Shown: positions 53,318-62,366, counted from the stretch's first letter. The stretch is 64,000 nucleotides of DNA from Lachnospiraceae bacterium Marseille-Q4251 (GCA_018223435.1 JAGTTO010000001.1:3978891-4042890), one strand, 5' to 3'. Made by a program: numbers and translations. The notes: generated by a model from the sequence alone, not told the origin.

Positions 53318-54474
53318 TGCAGATGACAAAAGAAGCAAAAGCGTATCAAAAATCAGCCTGGATAATCCGTCTGGTATTCCTGCTGGCTGGCCTGATGATC
53401 GCAGGCGGAGGAATTTGGTACGTTGCGATCACTGGTATCATTGGAAGAAAGAGTTGGGATTTTGGTAAATATGGACTGCCGCCGGCAATCCTGGCAGCAG
53501 CAGGAGGAGTTGTTCTCCTGGCCGCAATCATTGCATATTTCAAAATGCCCTGCTTCAGTTACAAAGCAGCGCCCCTCATGAGAGACTTAAAGAGAACCAA
53601 AGGTAAATACCTGATGATTCTCCCGGGCCTGATCTTCGTTTTCGTTTTCAGTTACATGCCCATGTATGGTATCGTACTTGCTTTCAAAACCTACAAAGTA
53701 AAGAGCGGTATCCTCTTCTCCGCATGGTGCGGCATGGAAAACTTCACCCGTTTCTTCAGCCGTGACATCGCATGGGACGTAATCGGAAATACCTTATTCA
53801 TTGGTGTAACCCAGCTGATCATCACTTTCCCGATTCCGATCATCCTGGCACTCCTTCTGAACGAGCTTCATCATAAGAAATTCAAAAAGACCGTTCAGTC
53901 CATTATTTACCTTCCGCACTTCGTGAGCTGGATCATCATGTACTCCCTGATGTTCTCCCTGTTCTCCATCACCGGCGGTGCGGTAAACAAACTCCTGATC
54001 TCCATGGGTCTGAATCCTGTCAACCTGATGTCCAATCCGGACAGCTTCTATGGAATGCTTTACGGAACCAGCATCTGGAAAGAGGCAGGTTGGGGAACCA
54101 TCATCTACATAGCAGCTATCACCGGTGTAGACGCTGAGCTTTACGAGGCTGCAAGAATGGACGGAGCGAACCGTCTGCAGCAGTGCTTCTATATTACACT
54201 GCCCTGTATCGCCTTCTCCATCACCACCATGCTGATCCTGAATGTAGGTTCCGTCATGGGTGCGAACTTCGACCAGATCATGAACCTGCGTACTGACGCA
54301 ACTGCAAGTACCGTTGCTCAGGTTATCGATACTTACGTTTATGACATGGGTGTATCGAAAGGACAGTATGACCTGTCCACAGCCATTGGTCTTTTCCAGC
54401 AGGCTGTAAACTGTGTTCTGCTGTTTGGCAGTAACTTTGTTGTAAAGAAGATGTCCGGCGAGGGATTCTTCTAA
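53317..54474 (+). CDS. Sugar ABC transporter permease (LplB-like)
   Basis: A 385-aa inner subunit with two extra N-terminal membrane helices (about 12-35 and 50-75) before the usual six. The ATPase-contact EAA loop reads GVDAELYEAARMDGANRLQQ. LLNELHHKKFKKTVQSIIYL matches the LplB/polysaccharide permease group. It works with the permease at 54537 and the binding protein at 55560. No ATPase gene is in the cluster, so a shared MsmK-type ATPase elsewhere must drive it. Confidence 0.9.
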   Translation: MQMTKEAKAYQKSAWIIRLVFLLAGLMIAGGGIWYVAITGIIGRKSWDFGKYGLPPAILAAAGGVVLLAAIIAYFKMPCFSYKAAPLMRDLKRTKGKYLMILPGLIFVFVFSYMPMYGIVLAFKTYKVKSGILFSAWCGMENFTRFFSRDIAWDVIGNTLFIGVTQLIITFPIPIILALLLNELHHKKFKKTVQSIIYLPHFVSWIIMYSLMFSLFSITGGAVNKLLISMGLNPVNLMSNPDSFYGMLYGTSIWKEAGWGTIIYIAAITGVDAELYEAARMDGANRLQQCFYITLPCIAFSITTMLILNVGSVMGANFDQIMNLRTDATASTVAQVIDTYVYDMGVSKGQYDLSTAIGLFQQAVNCVLLFGSNFVVKKMSGEGFF

Positions 54475-54536
54475 AAACAGGTTGAAAAAAACTGCTATTT
54501 TTCTGAAACAGCAGAATTGACTAGGAGGTAATTTAC

Positions 54537-55490
54537 ATGGCTGGAAAGCATAAAAATTCAAAAATCAGCGCCGCAGGATCCCACGGCGGAAATGCAATCA
54601 AGCAGTCAATGGGTTCCCGTATCTTTGATGTTTTCAACATCTGCCTGTTCATTTTACTGGCGATCGTTATCCTGTTCCCCTTCTGGAACATCATTGCGAT
54701 CTCCCTGACAGGTAATGCGGAGTACATGGCAAGCTCCTTCATCCTTTTCCCGAAGAAGCCGACACTGGAGGCCTATAAGTACATCTTCTCCACAGCCCTG
54801 TTCATCCGTGCATTTGGTGTGACTTTCCTGATCACCATCACCGGAACCGCCCTTTCCGTTCTGGTAACTTCCATGCTGGCTTACGGTCTGAAAAAACCGA
54901 ACCTTCACGGATACAAATTTTTCATGATTTATCTTCTGATTACGATGTTCTTCTCAGGCGGACTGATCCCCACCTACTATAACATCACCAAGACTCTGCA
55001 CTTAAGCAACAACATCCTGGCTCTGATCCTGCCGGGTGCAGTAAACGTCTTCAACTTCGTAATCATGCGTTCCTTCTTCGTTCAGCTTCCGGACTCTCTG
55101 GAGGAGGCAGCAAGAATCGACGGAGCAAACGAGTACACGATCCTGTTCCGCATCATCTACCCGCTGTCCATTCCGATGCTGGCAACCATCGCTATGTTCG
55201 TAGCCGTTGGTCTGTGGAACAGCTGGTTCTCCGCACAGTTGTACATGCGTGATGAGAACTGGTATCCTCTGCAGCTGATCATTCGTAACTACATCGTACG
55301 AAATTCCAAACCGGCAGACATGCAGCTGATGGAAGGTCTTCGTGACGCAGCTGGTAACAGACTGTACCTGAACGAGACCGGTATCAAGATGGCCTGCGCC
55401 GTTGTATCCACCATTCCGATGCTTCTGATCTATCCGTTCATCCAGAAATACTTCGAGAGCGGTGTTACCATCGGTGCCGTAAAAGGCTGA
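54537..55490 (+). CDS. Sugar ABC transporter permease (LplC/YtcP-like)
   Basis: A 317-aa six-helix permease. The EAA loop is LPDSLEEAARIDGANEYTIL, and FSGGLIPTYYNITKTLHLSNN is typical of the YtcP/LplC group. The C-terminus YPFIQKYFESGVTIGAVKG is the family ending. It forms the heterodimeric channel with the upstream permease. AGGAGG before the ATG. Confidence 0.92.
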   Translation: MAGKHKNSKISAAGSHGGNAIKQSMGSRIFDVFNICLFILLAIVILFPFWNIIAISLTGNAEYMASSFILFPKKPTLEAYKYIFSTALFIRAFGVTFLITITGTALSVLVTSMLAYGLKKPNLHGYKFFMIYLLITMFFSGGLIPTYYNITKTLHLSNNILALILPGAVNVFNFVIMRSFFVQLPDSLEEAARIDGANEYTILFRIIYPLSIPMLATIAMFVAVGLWNSWFSAQLYMRDENWYPLQLIIRNYIVRNSKPADMQLMEGLRDAAGNRLYLNETGIKMACAVVSTIPMLLIYPFIQKYFESGVTIGAVKG

Positions 55491-55559
55491 TGTGTGTTCT
55501 CTGTTGATTGTAAAGCTACGGCTTTTCAATAAAAAATTCATATCATAAGGAGGTTTTTT

Positions 55560-57128
55560 ATGAAAAGAAGAAAGTTAGTTTTAGCAGCCATGATCGCGGC
55601 CATGGCAGTACCGTCCCTCAGCGCAATGGCTTATGATGGTGACATCCTTACCATCACAGCCGACAGTGATGGCGATCCCTTTAGCTGGGATACTTCCACT
55701 GACAAGCTGGCAGCTATGATCGAGGACAAGTTCGGAATCGACTTCCAGCAGAGCGAGACCAACTACTACAACAACGACTTCACCGTAACACAGCTGGCTG
55801 CTGTAGACGGAACTCTGCCGGATGTATTCTGTGCAGATATTCTGTACTACACCCAGGAGATCACTCAGTTCATCCCCGAGGAGCTGGTAGCAGAGATTCC
55901 GGAAGAGCTTCTGGACAAATATCCGCTGACCAAACAGCTTCTGGAGAATGACGCTGTATCTCAGGTTGTTAAGAGCATGTACGACGGTTACTACTTCCTG
56001 CCGAAGCCGGACTCTGCTGACCCGAACATCTACAAGGCAGAGAGAAAAGGTATCTTCATTCGTAAAGACTGGCTGGAGAATGTAGGCATGGAGATGCCGA
56101 CCACCTGGGAAGATCTTTACAATGTAGCTCACGCTTTCACTTATGACGATCCGGATGGAAACGGTGTAAAAGATACCTACGGCCTGACTGGTGACGGTAT
56201 GGGAACTCTCCGTTACTTCTTCTCCAGCACCGGCGTAAGCAACCGTTACTGGGGCAAAGATGAGGATGGAAACTGGTCCTACGGCGCTCTGGATGACAAG
56301 AACATCGAGCCGCTGGAGTGGCTGAGAAAAATGTACGAAGACGGCTCCATCGATCCGGACTTCGGTGCATCCACATGGGAGACTGGTCTTCAGAAATTCT
56401 CCTCCAACACCTTTGGTATGTGTGTAAGAAATGCTGACGCAGACTGGATCAATGGCGTAGCTGTTAAATACTACGGCGCTGCTAACCCGGACTGCAACCC
56501 GTTTGATCGTATCGACGTGATCCCGGCTCTGGCTGAGGCTGAGGGCGAGACCCCGCGTATGGATGGTTATGTATCCTGTATGGTAGCTACCATGTTCTCC
56601 GGCGAGATCGACGAGGAGAAGATGGATCGTTTCCTGGCATACTATGAGTACCTCCTGTCTGACGAAGGTAAAATGCTTCGTATGGGTCTGGAAGGCGAAG
56701 ACTGGCAGAAGAACGATGACGGTACCATCTCTCTGATCCGTGACGAGAACGGTAACGCTTCTGTACTTGCAACCAAATATCCGTGTATCCCGGTTACCCA
56801 TTGGCCCAGCTGGGGATTCGAAATGTCTGCAGATCCCGACATCGAGTTCTTTGATGAGTACGATGCTGAGACCAAAGCACTGAACAAAACTGCTTGCGAT
56901 ATCCGTAACCAGGATCCGGTATATCCGGAAGTTGGTCCTCTGCTGCTGGATGATACCACAGTAACCGACGCTCAGGCATTCAACATCAGCTCTGAGTACT
57001 GGACCATCATCACCGGAACTGAGCCGGTAGCTGATATGTTCGCTGATATGAAGGAAAGAGCTCTTTCCAGCGGATACGCTGATGCAACTGAGGTTGTACA
57101 GGAGAAAGCAGAGGAGCTTGGCTGGTAG
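55560..57128 (+). CDS. Extracellular solute-binding protein lacking a lipobox
   Basis: A 522-aa family 1-type (LipO-like) substrate-binding protein. The signal peptide MKRRKLVLAAMIAAMAVPS ends with an SLSAMAYDG cleavage region and has no cysteine, unlike the lipoprotein form expected in Gram-positives. The mature part shows FIRKDWLENVGMEMPTTWED and DPDGNGVKDTYGLTGDG, the usual oligosaccharide-binding signature with a calcium-like loop. AAGGAGG lies upstream. Codon use is highly biased, implying abundant protein. Retention at the cell surface must rely on another mechanism. Confidence 0.87.
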   Translation: MKRRKLVLAAMIAAMAVPSLSAMAYDGDILTITADSDGDPFSWDTSTDKLAAMIEDKFGIDFQQSETNYYNNDFTVTQLAAVDGTLPDVFCADILYYTQEITQFIPEELVAEIPEELLDKYPLTKQLLENDAVSQVVKSMYDGYYFLPKPDSADPNIYKAERKGIFIRKDWLENVGMEMPTTWEDLYNVAHAFTYDDPDGNGVKDTYGLTGDGMGTLRYFFSSTGVSNRYWGKDEDGNWSYGALDDKNIEPLEWLRKMYEDGSIDPDFGASTWETGLQKFSSNTFGMCVRNADADWINGVAVKYYGAANPDCNPFDRIDVIPALAEAEGETPRMDGYVSCMVATMFSGEIDEEKMDRFLAYYEYLLSDEGKMLRMGLEGEDWQKNDDGTISLIRDENGNASVLATKYPCIPVTHWPSWGFEMSADPDIEFFDEYDAETKALNKTACDIRNQDPVYPEVGPLLLDDTTVTDAQAFNISSEYWTIITGTEPVADMFADMKERALSSGYADATEVVQEKAEELGW

Positions 57129-57170
57129 TAGTTCGCCGAAAAGTTTTCTGTAAGTAAAATGTAAGCTTCA

Positions 57171-57204
57171 AAAGCCCTGCAGGAAAGCCTGCAGGGCTTT
57201 TTTT
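57171..57204 (+). terminator. Terminator after the binding protein gene
   Basis: AAAGCCCTGCAGG (57171-57183) and CCTGCAGGGCTTT (57188-57200) form a perfect stem followed by a T-run. Partial read-through to the DUF5107 gene is possible. Confidence 0.85.
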
Positions 57205-57261
57205 CTACACAAAACACTTTCTGTAAGTGGCAAATATTATAATTGGGAGGCATCTGTACTT

Positions 57262-59190
57262 ATGAAACCGGAACTTCGTTTTGAGACAAAAAAAATGATG
57301 AGCTCTGATCTGGGACCTCAGGCCTGTGTTCCTGATCTGATCGGCGAGCACATCCTGCAGAATGACACGAAATTTGATCTGGGTGAGCATGATGAAATTT
57401 ATGAAGGCTTTGGCCGCAAGAGAAGCGCTTATCCTTACCGGCAGTACAACAGCTATACGAGAGAGCTGAAAGAGAAGGATATTAAGATCGCAGTCCTGGA
57501 AAATGACTACCTGAAGGCAGTTTTCCTGCCGGAGTACGGCGGCCGTCTCTGGGAACTCTGGGACAAGACCACAGGAAAAAATCTCCTTTACACCAATGAC
57601 GTTCTGCGTTTCAGTAACCTGGCTGTCCGCAATGCCTGGTTCAGCGGTGGCGTGGAGTGGAACATCGGTATCATCGGCCATCATGCCTTTACCACCCAGC
57701 CTATGTACACAGCGGAAACGGAGACAGAGGACGGTCTTCCGGTTCTCCGCTTCTATGAGTATGAGAGAATCCGCCAGGTGCCTTATCAGATCGATTTCTG
57801 GCTGGAGGAGGACGGCCGTTTCCTGAACTGCCGTATGCGGATCGTCAACGAGAGCAGTGAAGTGATTCCGATGTACTGGTGGAGCAATATGGCCGTTCCG
57901 GAGTATGAGAATGGAAGAGTGGTTGTTCCGGCAGAGCAGGCTTTTACCGGCAGAAAAGGCATGATCGTGAAGGTGGATATTCCCATGGTGGATGGCGTGG
58001 AAGTCACCGATTACAAGAAGATCCCGAATTCTGTGGACTATTTCTTCGCAATCCAGGAGGAAAAGCCGAAATTCATCGCAAACCTGGATCAGGACGGTTA
58101 CGGTCTTCTTCAGATCTCCACGAAACGTCTCCAGGGCAGAAAGCTCTTCTCCTGGGGCAAACGTCCGGGCTCTGATCACTGGCAGGAGTTCCTGACAGAT
58201 AAGGCCGGAAGATATGTGGAGATTCAGGCAGGCCTCGGAAAGACCCAGTACGGCTGCATACCGATGGCACCGCACACCTCCTGGGAGTGGCTGGAGCAGT
58301 ACGGAGCCGTACAGGCAACCCCGGGCCATCTTGACAAGACCCATAAGGAGAGAGCCGACGAGCTGACTTCCTATGTTCTCGAGGCCGGTATTCCCGGCAA
58401 GCTGGAAGAAAAGCTGAAAGCGACGGCTTCCATGGCCAAAAAAGAGGCGAAGGTCGTCATCACAGGAAGCGGCTACGGTTCCATGAAAGATCACAGCCGT
58501 CTGGAGGGCCATCTGAAATACGAGACCACAGAGTCCCTGAAAAAATGGGAGAAATTCTTTGAGACGGGTCTTCTTCACGAGCCGGCTCCGGAAGAGATCC
58601 CGGATGAATTCCTGATCAATGAGGACAATCTCGATTTCCTTCTTGCTACGCTGGATAAGCAGAACAAGGACAACTGGTACGCGCATTATCAGGCAGGCGT
58701 CGGCTACTTCACGAGAGAAGACTATACCAGCGCTGAGAAAGAGCTGAAGACTTCCTGGTACTTAAGGAAGAGCGCCTGGGCTGCTCACGCTCTGGCTTCT
58801 GCAGCGGTGCTTTCCGGCCATGATACGGAGACCGTGCAGTGGATCGGCGAGGGCCTCAAACTGGAGCACAAGAACCTTTCCTATCTCAAGGACGCTCTGA
58901 AACTCCTTTCCTACTGCAAGGCCTGGGAGGAGATCATCCGCTGGTACGAGGCCTTCGACGAAGAAGAAAAGAAGGCAGGAAAACTGAGATATTATTATAT
59001 TTCCGCCCTCTACCATACAGGCAAAGCGAAGGAGGCTCTGGAGCTTCTGGAGGAGAACGGAGGCCTTGAGATTCCGGATATCCGCGAAGGTGAGGATTCC
59101 ATTGCCCAGCTGTATCTGGATATCCAGAAGACCCTCACCGGTAAGGACGTTCCGCTGCCCTTCAAGTACGATTTCCGGGCAGGCTTCTGA
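57262..59190 (+). CDS. DUF5107 protein with TPR-like C-terminal half
   Basis: A 642-aa cytosolic protein. Residues about 40-340 form a galactose-mutarotase-like beta-sandwich typical of DUF5107 (KAVFLPEYGGRLWELWDK, RNAWFSGGVEWNIGIIGH, IPMYWWSNMAVPE). About 440-630 are helical TPR-like repeats (YARHYQAG-like YAHYQAGVGYFTREDYTSAEK). Such proteins accompany sugar importers and glycosidases in Firmicutes; some are thought to be glycan-active enzymes, but the activity is not established. Position suggests it handles the imported oligosaccharide. Confidence 0.82.
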   Translation: MKPELRFETKKMMSSDLGPQACVPDLIGEHILQNDTKFDLGEHDEIYEGFGRKRSAYPYRQYNSYTRELKEKDIKIAVLENDYLKAVFLPEYGGRLWELWDKTTGKNLLYTNDVLRFSNLAVRNAWFSGGVEWNIGIIGHHAFTTQPMYTAETETEDGLPVLRFYEYERIRQVPYQIDFWLEEDGRFLNCRMRIVNESSEVIPMYWWSNMAVPEYENGRVVVPAEQAFTGRKGMIVKVDIPMVDGVEVTDYKKIPNSVDYFFAIQEEKPKFIANLDQDGYGLLQISTKRLQGRKLFSWGKRPGSDHWQEFLTDKAGRYVEIQAGLGKTQYGCIPMAPHTSWEWLEQYGAVQATPGHLDKTHKERADELTSYVLEAGIPGKLEEKLKATASMAKKEAKVVITGSGYGSMKDHSRLEGHLKYETTESLKKWEKFFETGLLHEPAPEEIPDEFLINEDNLDFLLATLDKQNKDNWYAHYQAGVGYFTREDYTSAEKELKTSWYLRKSAWAAHALASAAVLSGHDTETVQWIGEGLKLEHKNLSYLKDALKLLSYCKAWEEIIRWYEAFDEEEKKAGKLRYYYISALYHTGKAKEALELLEENGGLEIPDIREGEDSIAQLYLDIQKTLTGKDVPLPFKYDFRAGF

Positions 59191-59212
59191 TAAGTCAGAA
59201 TATTTTCTTTTG

Positions 59213-59241
59213 TTGACAATACTTCCTCTGGGCATTACAAT
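59213..59241 (+). promoter_or_regulatory. Promoter of the small gene at 59279
   Basis: Perfect TTGACA (59213-59218), 17 bases, TACAAT (59236-59241). Confidence 0.7.
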
Positions 59242-59278
59242 AAATGAGTGAGTAATTTACTCCAGAGGAGGTGTCTTC

Positions 59279-59527
59279 ATGGCAAAATACAGCTTTATGC
59301 TGGGTGAATATACAGAAGATGACCAGGTATACCATTTCGGCTGCCGGGGAAAATGCTATTATATCACTTTAAAAGATAAGGAAGGCGTAGAACAGAGCGT
59401 CTACGAGTCCAGTAATATGTATGAAGCCTATGATAAATGGAAGAATCTGAAAGGGTCAAAGCAGCCCGCCAAGGCAAATACACGCCCGTCCCGGTCGCAG
59501 AACCGCCGGGAAGCGAAAAAAGACTGA
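59279..59527 (+). CDS. Small basic-tailed hypothetical protein, 82 aa
   Basis: A compact N-terminal part (MAKYSFMLGEYTEDDQVYHF, then CRGKCYYITLKDKEG) is followed by a helix and a disordered basic tail rich in K, R and S. AGAGGAGG precedes the ATG, and it has its own promoter and terminator. The CRGKC pair might bind metal. The family is not recognised. The basic tail hints at nucleic-acid contact, which is a guess. Confidence 0.65.
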   Translation: MAKYSFMLGEYTEDDQVYHFGCRGKCYYITLKDKEGVEQSVYESSNMYEAYDKWKNLKGSKQPAKANTRPSRSQNRREAKKD

Positions 59528-59534
59528 AAAAAAC

Positions 59535-59581
59535 GGAGGATCACGCGAGATCAAATCAGATCGCGGATCCTCCATTTTTTT
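59535..59581. terminator. Bidirectional terminator
   Basis: GGAGGATCACGCGA pairs with TCGCGGATCCTCC (one bulged A), followed by TTTTTTT on the plus strand and preceded by an A-run (59527-59533) that serves the minus strand. Confidence 0.8.
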
Positions 59582-59858
59582 ATTCTTCCCAGCCTTCCAT
59601 GAATTTGATGGTCACCTGGATATTTCTTACAATGTCGCCTTCTTTCAGCTCAAGATCGGATACTTCGGATACCGGGGGAAGATTTACCTCGTCCTCGGAA
59701 AGCTCCAGGTTGATCCAGTCAAGAGCTGCCTCGTTGGCATTTTCTACTGCCTCGTCCAGAGTCTCGCCCTTTGCCTCGCAGCAGGCCAGGTCCGGGAAAT
59801 AACCCTCGTAGCCGCCCTTTTCACTTTTATGAAAAACCGCAGGGTATACAAATTTCAT
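59580..59858 (-). CDS. HicB-like antitoxin-family protein, solitary
   Basis: A 92-aa protein with the HicB partial RNase-H-like fold: FVYPAVFHKSEKGGYEGYFP, then DLACCEAKGETLDEAVENAN and EALLDWI-like AALDWINLEL. GGAGGCGAACAGT precedes the ATG at 59858. No HicA toxin frame (about 60 aa, double-stranded RNA-binding fold) lies beside it, and it lacks an obvious C-terminal DNA-binding domain. An orphan HicB may be a leftover or have another regulatory role. Confidence 0.78.
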   Translation of the reverse strand: MKFVYPAVFHKSEKGGYEGYFPDLACCEAKGETLDEAVENANEAALDWINLELSEDEVNLPPVSEVSDLELKEGDIVRNIQVTIKFMEGWEE

Positions 59859-59922
59859 ACTGTTCGCCTCCTGAATCATAATAATACAACAGTACTCAGT
59901 ATACAATAGTCTTGCGGAATTT

Positions 59923-61053
59923 TCAACTGTTCAGCGCCTTCTCCATCCAGGGGATGCAGATTTCCGTCTTGTAATAATGATGCTCCGGCACCACGTTGGC
60001 ATAGCGGAAATATTCCTCGTTCGTGATGCCTTCCGGGATGGGCTGGTAGTCCAGCTTCCGGTTGGCAGGATCCTGAAATTCCGGATAGTGGACGTACTGA
60101 TAATTGTCGGGAGCTCCGGCAAGCGCGTAGGCCTTTCCGATGCGTTCCAGATCCTCCTGGACGCCGCCCTCGGAGAGAAGCATGGGTTTTGGAGCAAAGG
60201 CCGCGATGAGATCCGGGAAGGAGAACCATTTATGCATGGAGGGCACGATATGGATGTGGCCTCCGAACATGAACTCTTCCGGCGGGAAGCAGGAGATGAT
60301 GCGCTGCTCGTTATCACTCATGAAATCGTTGTGGGAGACGGCCTTGACTCTGGGCTCCAGAAGGGCCAGAAACATCGAAGTTTCCGTTCCGAGAGAATGG
60401 GCGGCCAGTCCCATACGGTTCTCGTCTACATAATCCTGCTCGGCCAGCCAGTTGAACATGGCCCAGCGGCAGAAGACCGAGAGGCCTACATAGTTTCTGC
60501 CCTTGAAGATCATTTTCAGGGCGAACTGCTGACGGTCGTAGAGGCCTTCCTGTTCGCAGGTGCCCATGTTATCGCAGGCCAGAGCTACCATACCTTTACG
60601 GACGTAACGGAGGGCCATAGCGTTGGAAAAAGGATAGCTGATTCCGGAGACGGGCTCCCCGTAACCGAGATTCATGGATTCCTCCCCGCAGAGCATTTCT
60701 TTCGGCACATCCCAGCCGGGGAAACAGAGAACGCCGGGGGCTTTGTTTTTCGTGGAAACGGTGTCAGGCACCAGCAGAAGAAACGGTATCCAGAGCTCGG
60801 GTTCCGGGCTGATCTCGTATTTTTCCACGCGGTAGCCGTCCCTTTGTCTGGAAAAAAGAAAGCGGACCTCCGGTTTCTCATAAGCATCCTCGGGAAACTG
60901 CATGAGCTCGTAGGCTTTTTCCCGTACCTGCTCCTTCCAGGCGTCAAATTCTTCCTTTGTCCGGATTTTCTCGGGATCGAAGCGGAGCTTTCCCGGCTGA
61001 TCCTTGTAGAGATGCTGGACAAAAAGGTCTGTGCGATATCTGTCGTTCATCAT
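59923..61053 (-). CDS. Alpha/beta hydrolase (acetyl-xylan-esterase-like, Abhydrolase_7 type)
   Basis: A 376-aa cytosolic protein. The oxyanion strand is APGVLCFPGWDVPKEM, and the nucleophile serine lies in RMGLAAHSLGTETSMF. SHNDFM... follows, PKPMLLSEGGVQEDLERIG carries the acid region, and a late histidine is in VPEHHYYK. The pattern suits large carbohydrate-ester or peptide hydrolases of PF12715 type. Near a GH51 and sugar importer it may deacylate imported xylan or arabinan pieces (inference). ATG at 61053 or 61050, with GGGGGA upstream. Confidence 0.75.
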   Translation of the reverse strand: MMNDRYRTDLFVQHLYKDQPGKLRFDPEKIRTKEEFDAWKEQVREKAYELMQFPEDAYEKPEVRFLFSRQRDGYRVEKYEISPEPELWIPFLLLVPDTVSTKNKAPGVLCFPGWDVPKEMLCGEESMNLGYGEPVSGISYPFSNAMALRYVRKGMVALACDNMGTCEQEGLYDRQQFALKMIFKGRNYVGLSVFCRWAMFNWLAEQDYVDENRMGLAAHSLGTETSMFLALLEPRVKAVSHNDFMSDNEQRIISCFPPEEFMFGGHIHIVPSMHKWFSFPDLIAAFAPKPMLLSEGGVQEDLERIGKAYALAGAPDNYQYVHYPEFQDPANRKLDYQPIPEGITNEEYFRYANVVPEHHYYKTEICIPWMEKALNS

Positions 61054-61187
61054 AAATCCCCCTGTTTTTCTGTCAGATTTTCAGCGGTCATCTGTTTTGC
61101 CGCATTGGATTTATCATATCATATATGGTAAAGTTCTACCACCATGAATAATTATTCGCCCACTGAGAAAGCTTCTCACTAAGGTTC

Positions 61188-61216
61188 TTGACAAAAACCA
61201 AGGAATCAAGTATTAT
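61188..61216 (+). promoter_or_regulatory. Promoter of the DUF3793-flavodoxin pair
   Basis: Perfect TTGACA (61188-61193), 17 bases, TATTAT (61211-61216). A perfect dyad TGAGAA-AGC-TTCTCA lies just upstream at 61164-61178. Confidence 0.7.
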
Positions 61217-61224
61217 GACGATAG

Positions 61225-61238
61225 TTAGTTAAACCTAA
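61225..61238. promoter_or_regulatory. DtxR/IdeR-like metal operator at +1
   Basis: TTAGTTAAACCTAA is a partial dyad (10 of 14 symmetric positions) and resembles iron-repressor boxes (TTAGG...CCTAA). It overlaps the predicted transcription start, so binding would block the promoter. Flavodoxin induction under low iron is well known. Confidence 0.45.
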
Positions 61239-61291
61239 TTTTAATTAGATTCTTCTAACTTACAGAGCAGAGAGACAGGAGGATTTTTCTC

Positions 61292-61846
61292 ATGGCGTTT
61301 GAAAAATATCTGGTTGACTATTGTTCGCCCACACTGGCATCTGTAAAGACAGCCAACCTTTTCAACTGGTTTTATGAATCCAGTACCGAGTTATGGGAGC
61401 AGGTTTCCTACTGGAATCTTCTGATGAACCCCAAGGGCGTTTACCTTTATGTTTTAAAGGAGCATCCGAAAAAAGCGCTGATCTATGTCTGCCGCAAGAG
61501 CCGTCTGGCGGAGAATTTAAGCCGACCCGGCGTGGCTGCTTTTCTGGCAGGATACGGATACGGAGAGCTTGATGTAGATGCAGCCATTGAAAGACTGAAA
61601 AGCCGTTTTGACAAGGGAGAGGATTTTCCTCACGAGATCGGCGTCTTTCTCGACTATCCCCTGGGAGATGTGATTGGTTTTATTGAAAACAGCGGCCACA
61701 ACTACAAGTGTTCCGGCTGCTGGAAGGTTTACTGTGACGAGTGTGAGTCACGCAGACTTTTCGCCATGTACCAGAAGTGCCGCGATATTTACACACGGCT
61801 CTACGAACAGGGCAGGAGTGTTTTTCAGCTCACTGTAGCTGCTTAA
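61292..61846 (+). CDS. DUF3793 family protein
   Basis: A 184-aa cytosolic protein with the family features CSPTLASVKTANLF at the start, VYVYRKS-like ALIYVCRKSRL, and HEIGVFLDYPLGDVIGFIENSG near the C-terminal third. CSGCWKVYCDECE follows, a cysteine cluster that could bind iron or zinc. DUF3793 genes regularly sit next to flavodoxin genes in Clostridia and under iron-type control. The biochemical role is unknown to me. Confidence 0.82.
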   Translation: MAFEKYLVDYCSPTLASVKTANLFNWFYESSTELWEQVSYWNLLMNPKGVYLYVLKEHPKKALIYVCRKSRLAENLSRPGVAAFLAGYGYGELDVDAAIERLKSRFDKGEDFPHEIGVFLDYPLGDVIGFIENSGHNYKCSGCWKVYCDECESRRLFAMYQKCRDIYTRLYEQGRSVFQLTVAA

Positions 61847-61881
61847 CATATTAAAATTGAAGAAGAAAGAGGTATAGGATA

Positions 61882-62304
61882 ATGAGCAAAGTAGCAGTAG
61901 TTTACTGGAGTGGAACGGGTAACACCGAGATGATGGCAAATGAGGTTGCAGAGGGAGCTAAAGCTGCTGGAGCTGAAGTTTCCGTATTCACACCGGATAC
62001 CTTCTCCGCAGATAAAATGGATGAGTTTGACGCAGTAGCATTCGGCTGCCCGGCTATGGGAGCTGAGGAGCTTGAGGATACCGAGTTCGAGCCGATGTTC
62101 AATGACTGCCGTGCAAAACTTTCCGGCAAAAAGATCGCTCTTTTCGGTTCTTACGGCTGGGGAGACGGCGAGTGGATGCAGACCTGGGAAGGTTCCTGCA
62201 AAGACGACGGAGCAGAGCTGGCTTGTGACAGCGTAATCTGCACCGAGGAGCCGGACGACGACGCAAAGGCTGCCTGCCAGGCACTGGGCAAAGCCCTCGC
62301 ATAA
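61882..62304 (+). CDS. Flavodoxin
   Basis: A 140-aa FMN electron carrier. The phosphate loop VVYWSGTGNTEMMANEVAEG (about 5-24), the isoalloxazine-flanking FGCPAMGAEELEDTEFEP and ALFGSYGWGDGEWMQTW are all present. It probably replaces ferredoxin under iron limitation, in line with the metal-type operator upstream. Lies 35 bases after the DUF3793 gene. Confidence 0.93.
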   Translation: MSKVAVVYWSGTGNTEMMANEVAEGAKAAGAEVSVFTPDTFSADKMDEFDAVAFGCPAMGAEELEDTEFEPMFNDCRAKLSGKKIALFGSYGWGDGEWMQTWEGSCKDDGAELACDSVICTEEPDDDAKAACQALGKALA

Positions 62305-62320
62305 ATATCAGAGCTTTTTA

Positions 62321-62350
62321 AGGGGACCGCTTTAAGCGGCCCTCTTTTTT
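62321..62350 (+). terminator. Terminator after flavodoxin
   Basis: AGGG(GA)CCGCTT pairs with AAGCGGCCCT, followed by CTTTTTT. Confidence 0.75.
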
Positions 62351-62366
62351 ATTTGCAATTTCTTCA

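Noticed and set aside
55581-56801. 406-codon minus-strand frame opposite the binding protein gene
   Set aside because: Same cause: highly biased codons on the coding strand leave the complement open.
57205-58686. 493-codon minus-strand frame opposite the DUF5107 gene
   Set aside because: Produced by biased codon use of the real gene; composition is histidine- and leucine-rich with no fold signature.
59977-61131. 384-codon plus-strand frame opposite the alpha/beta hydrolase
   Set aside because: No ribosome site or motif; the minus-strand gene has clear catalytic motifs.
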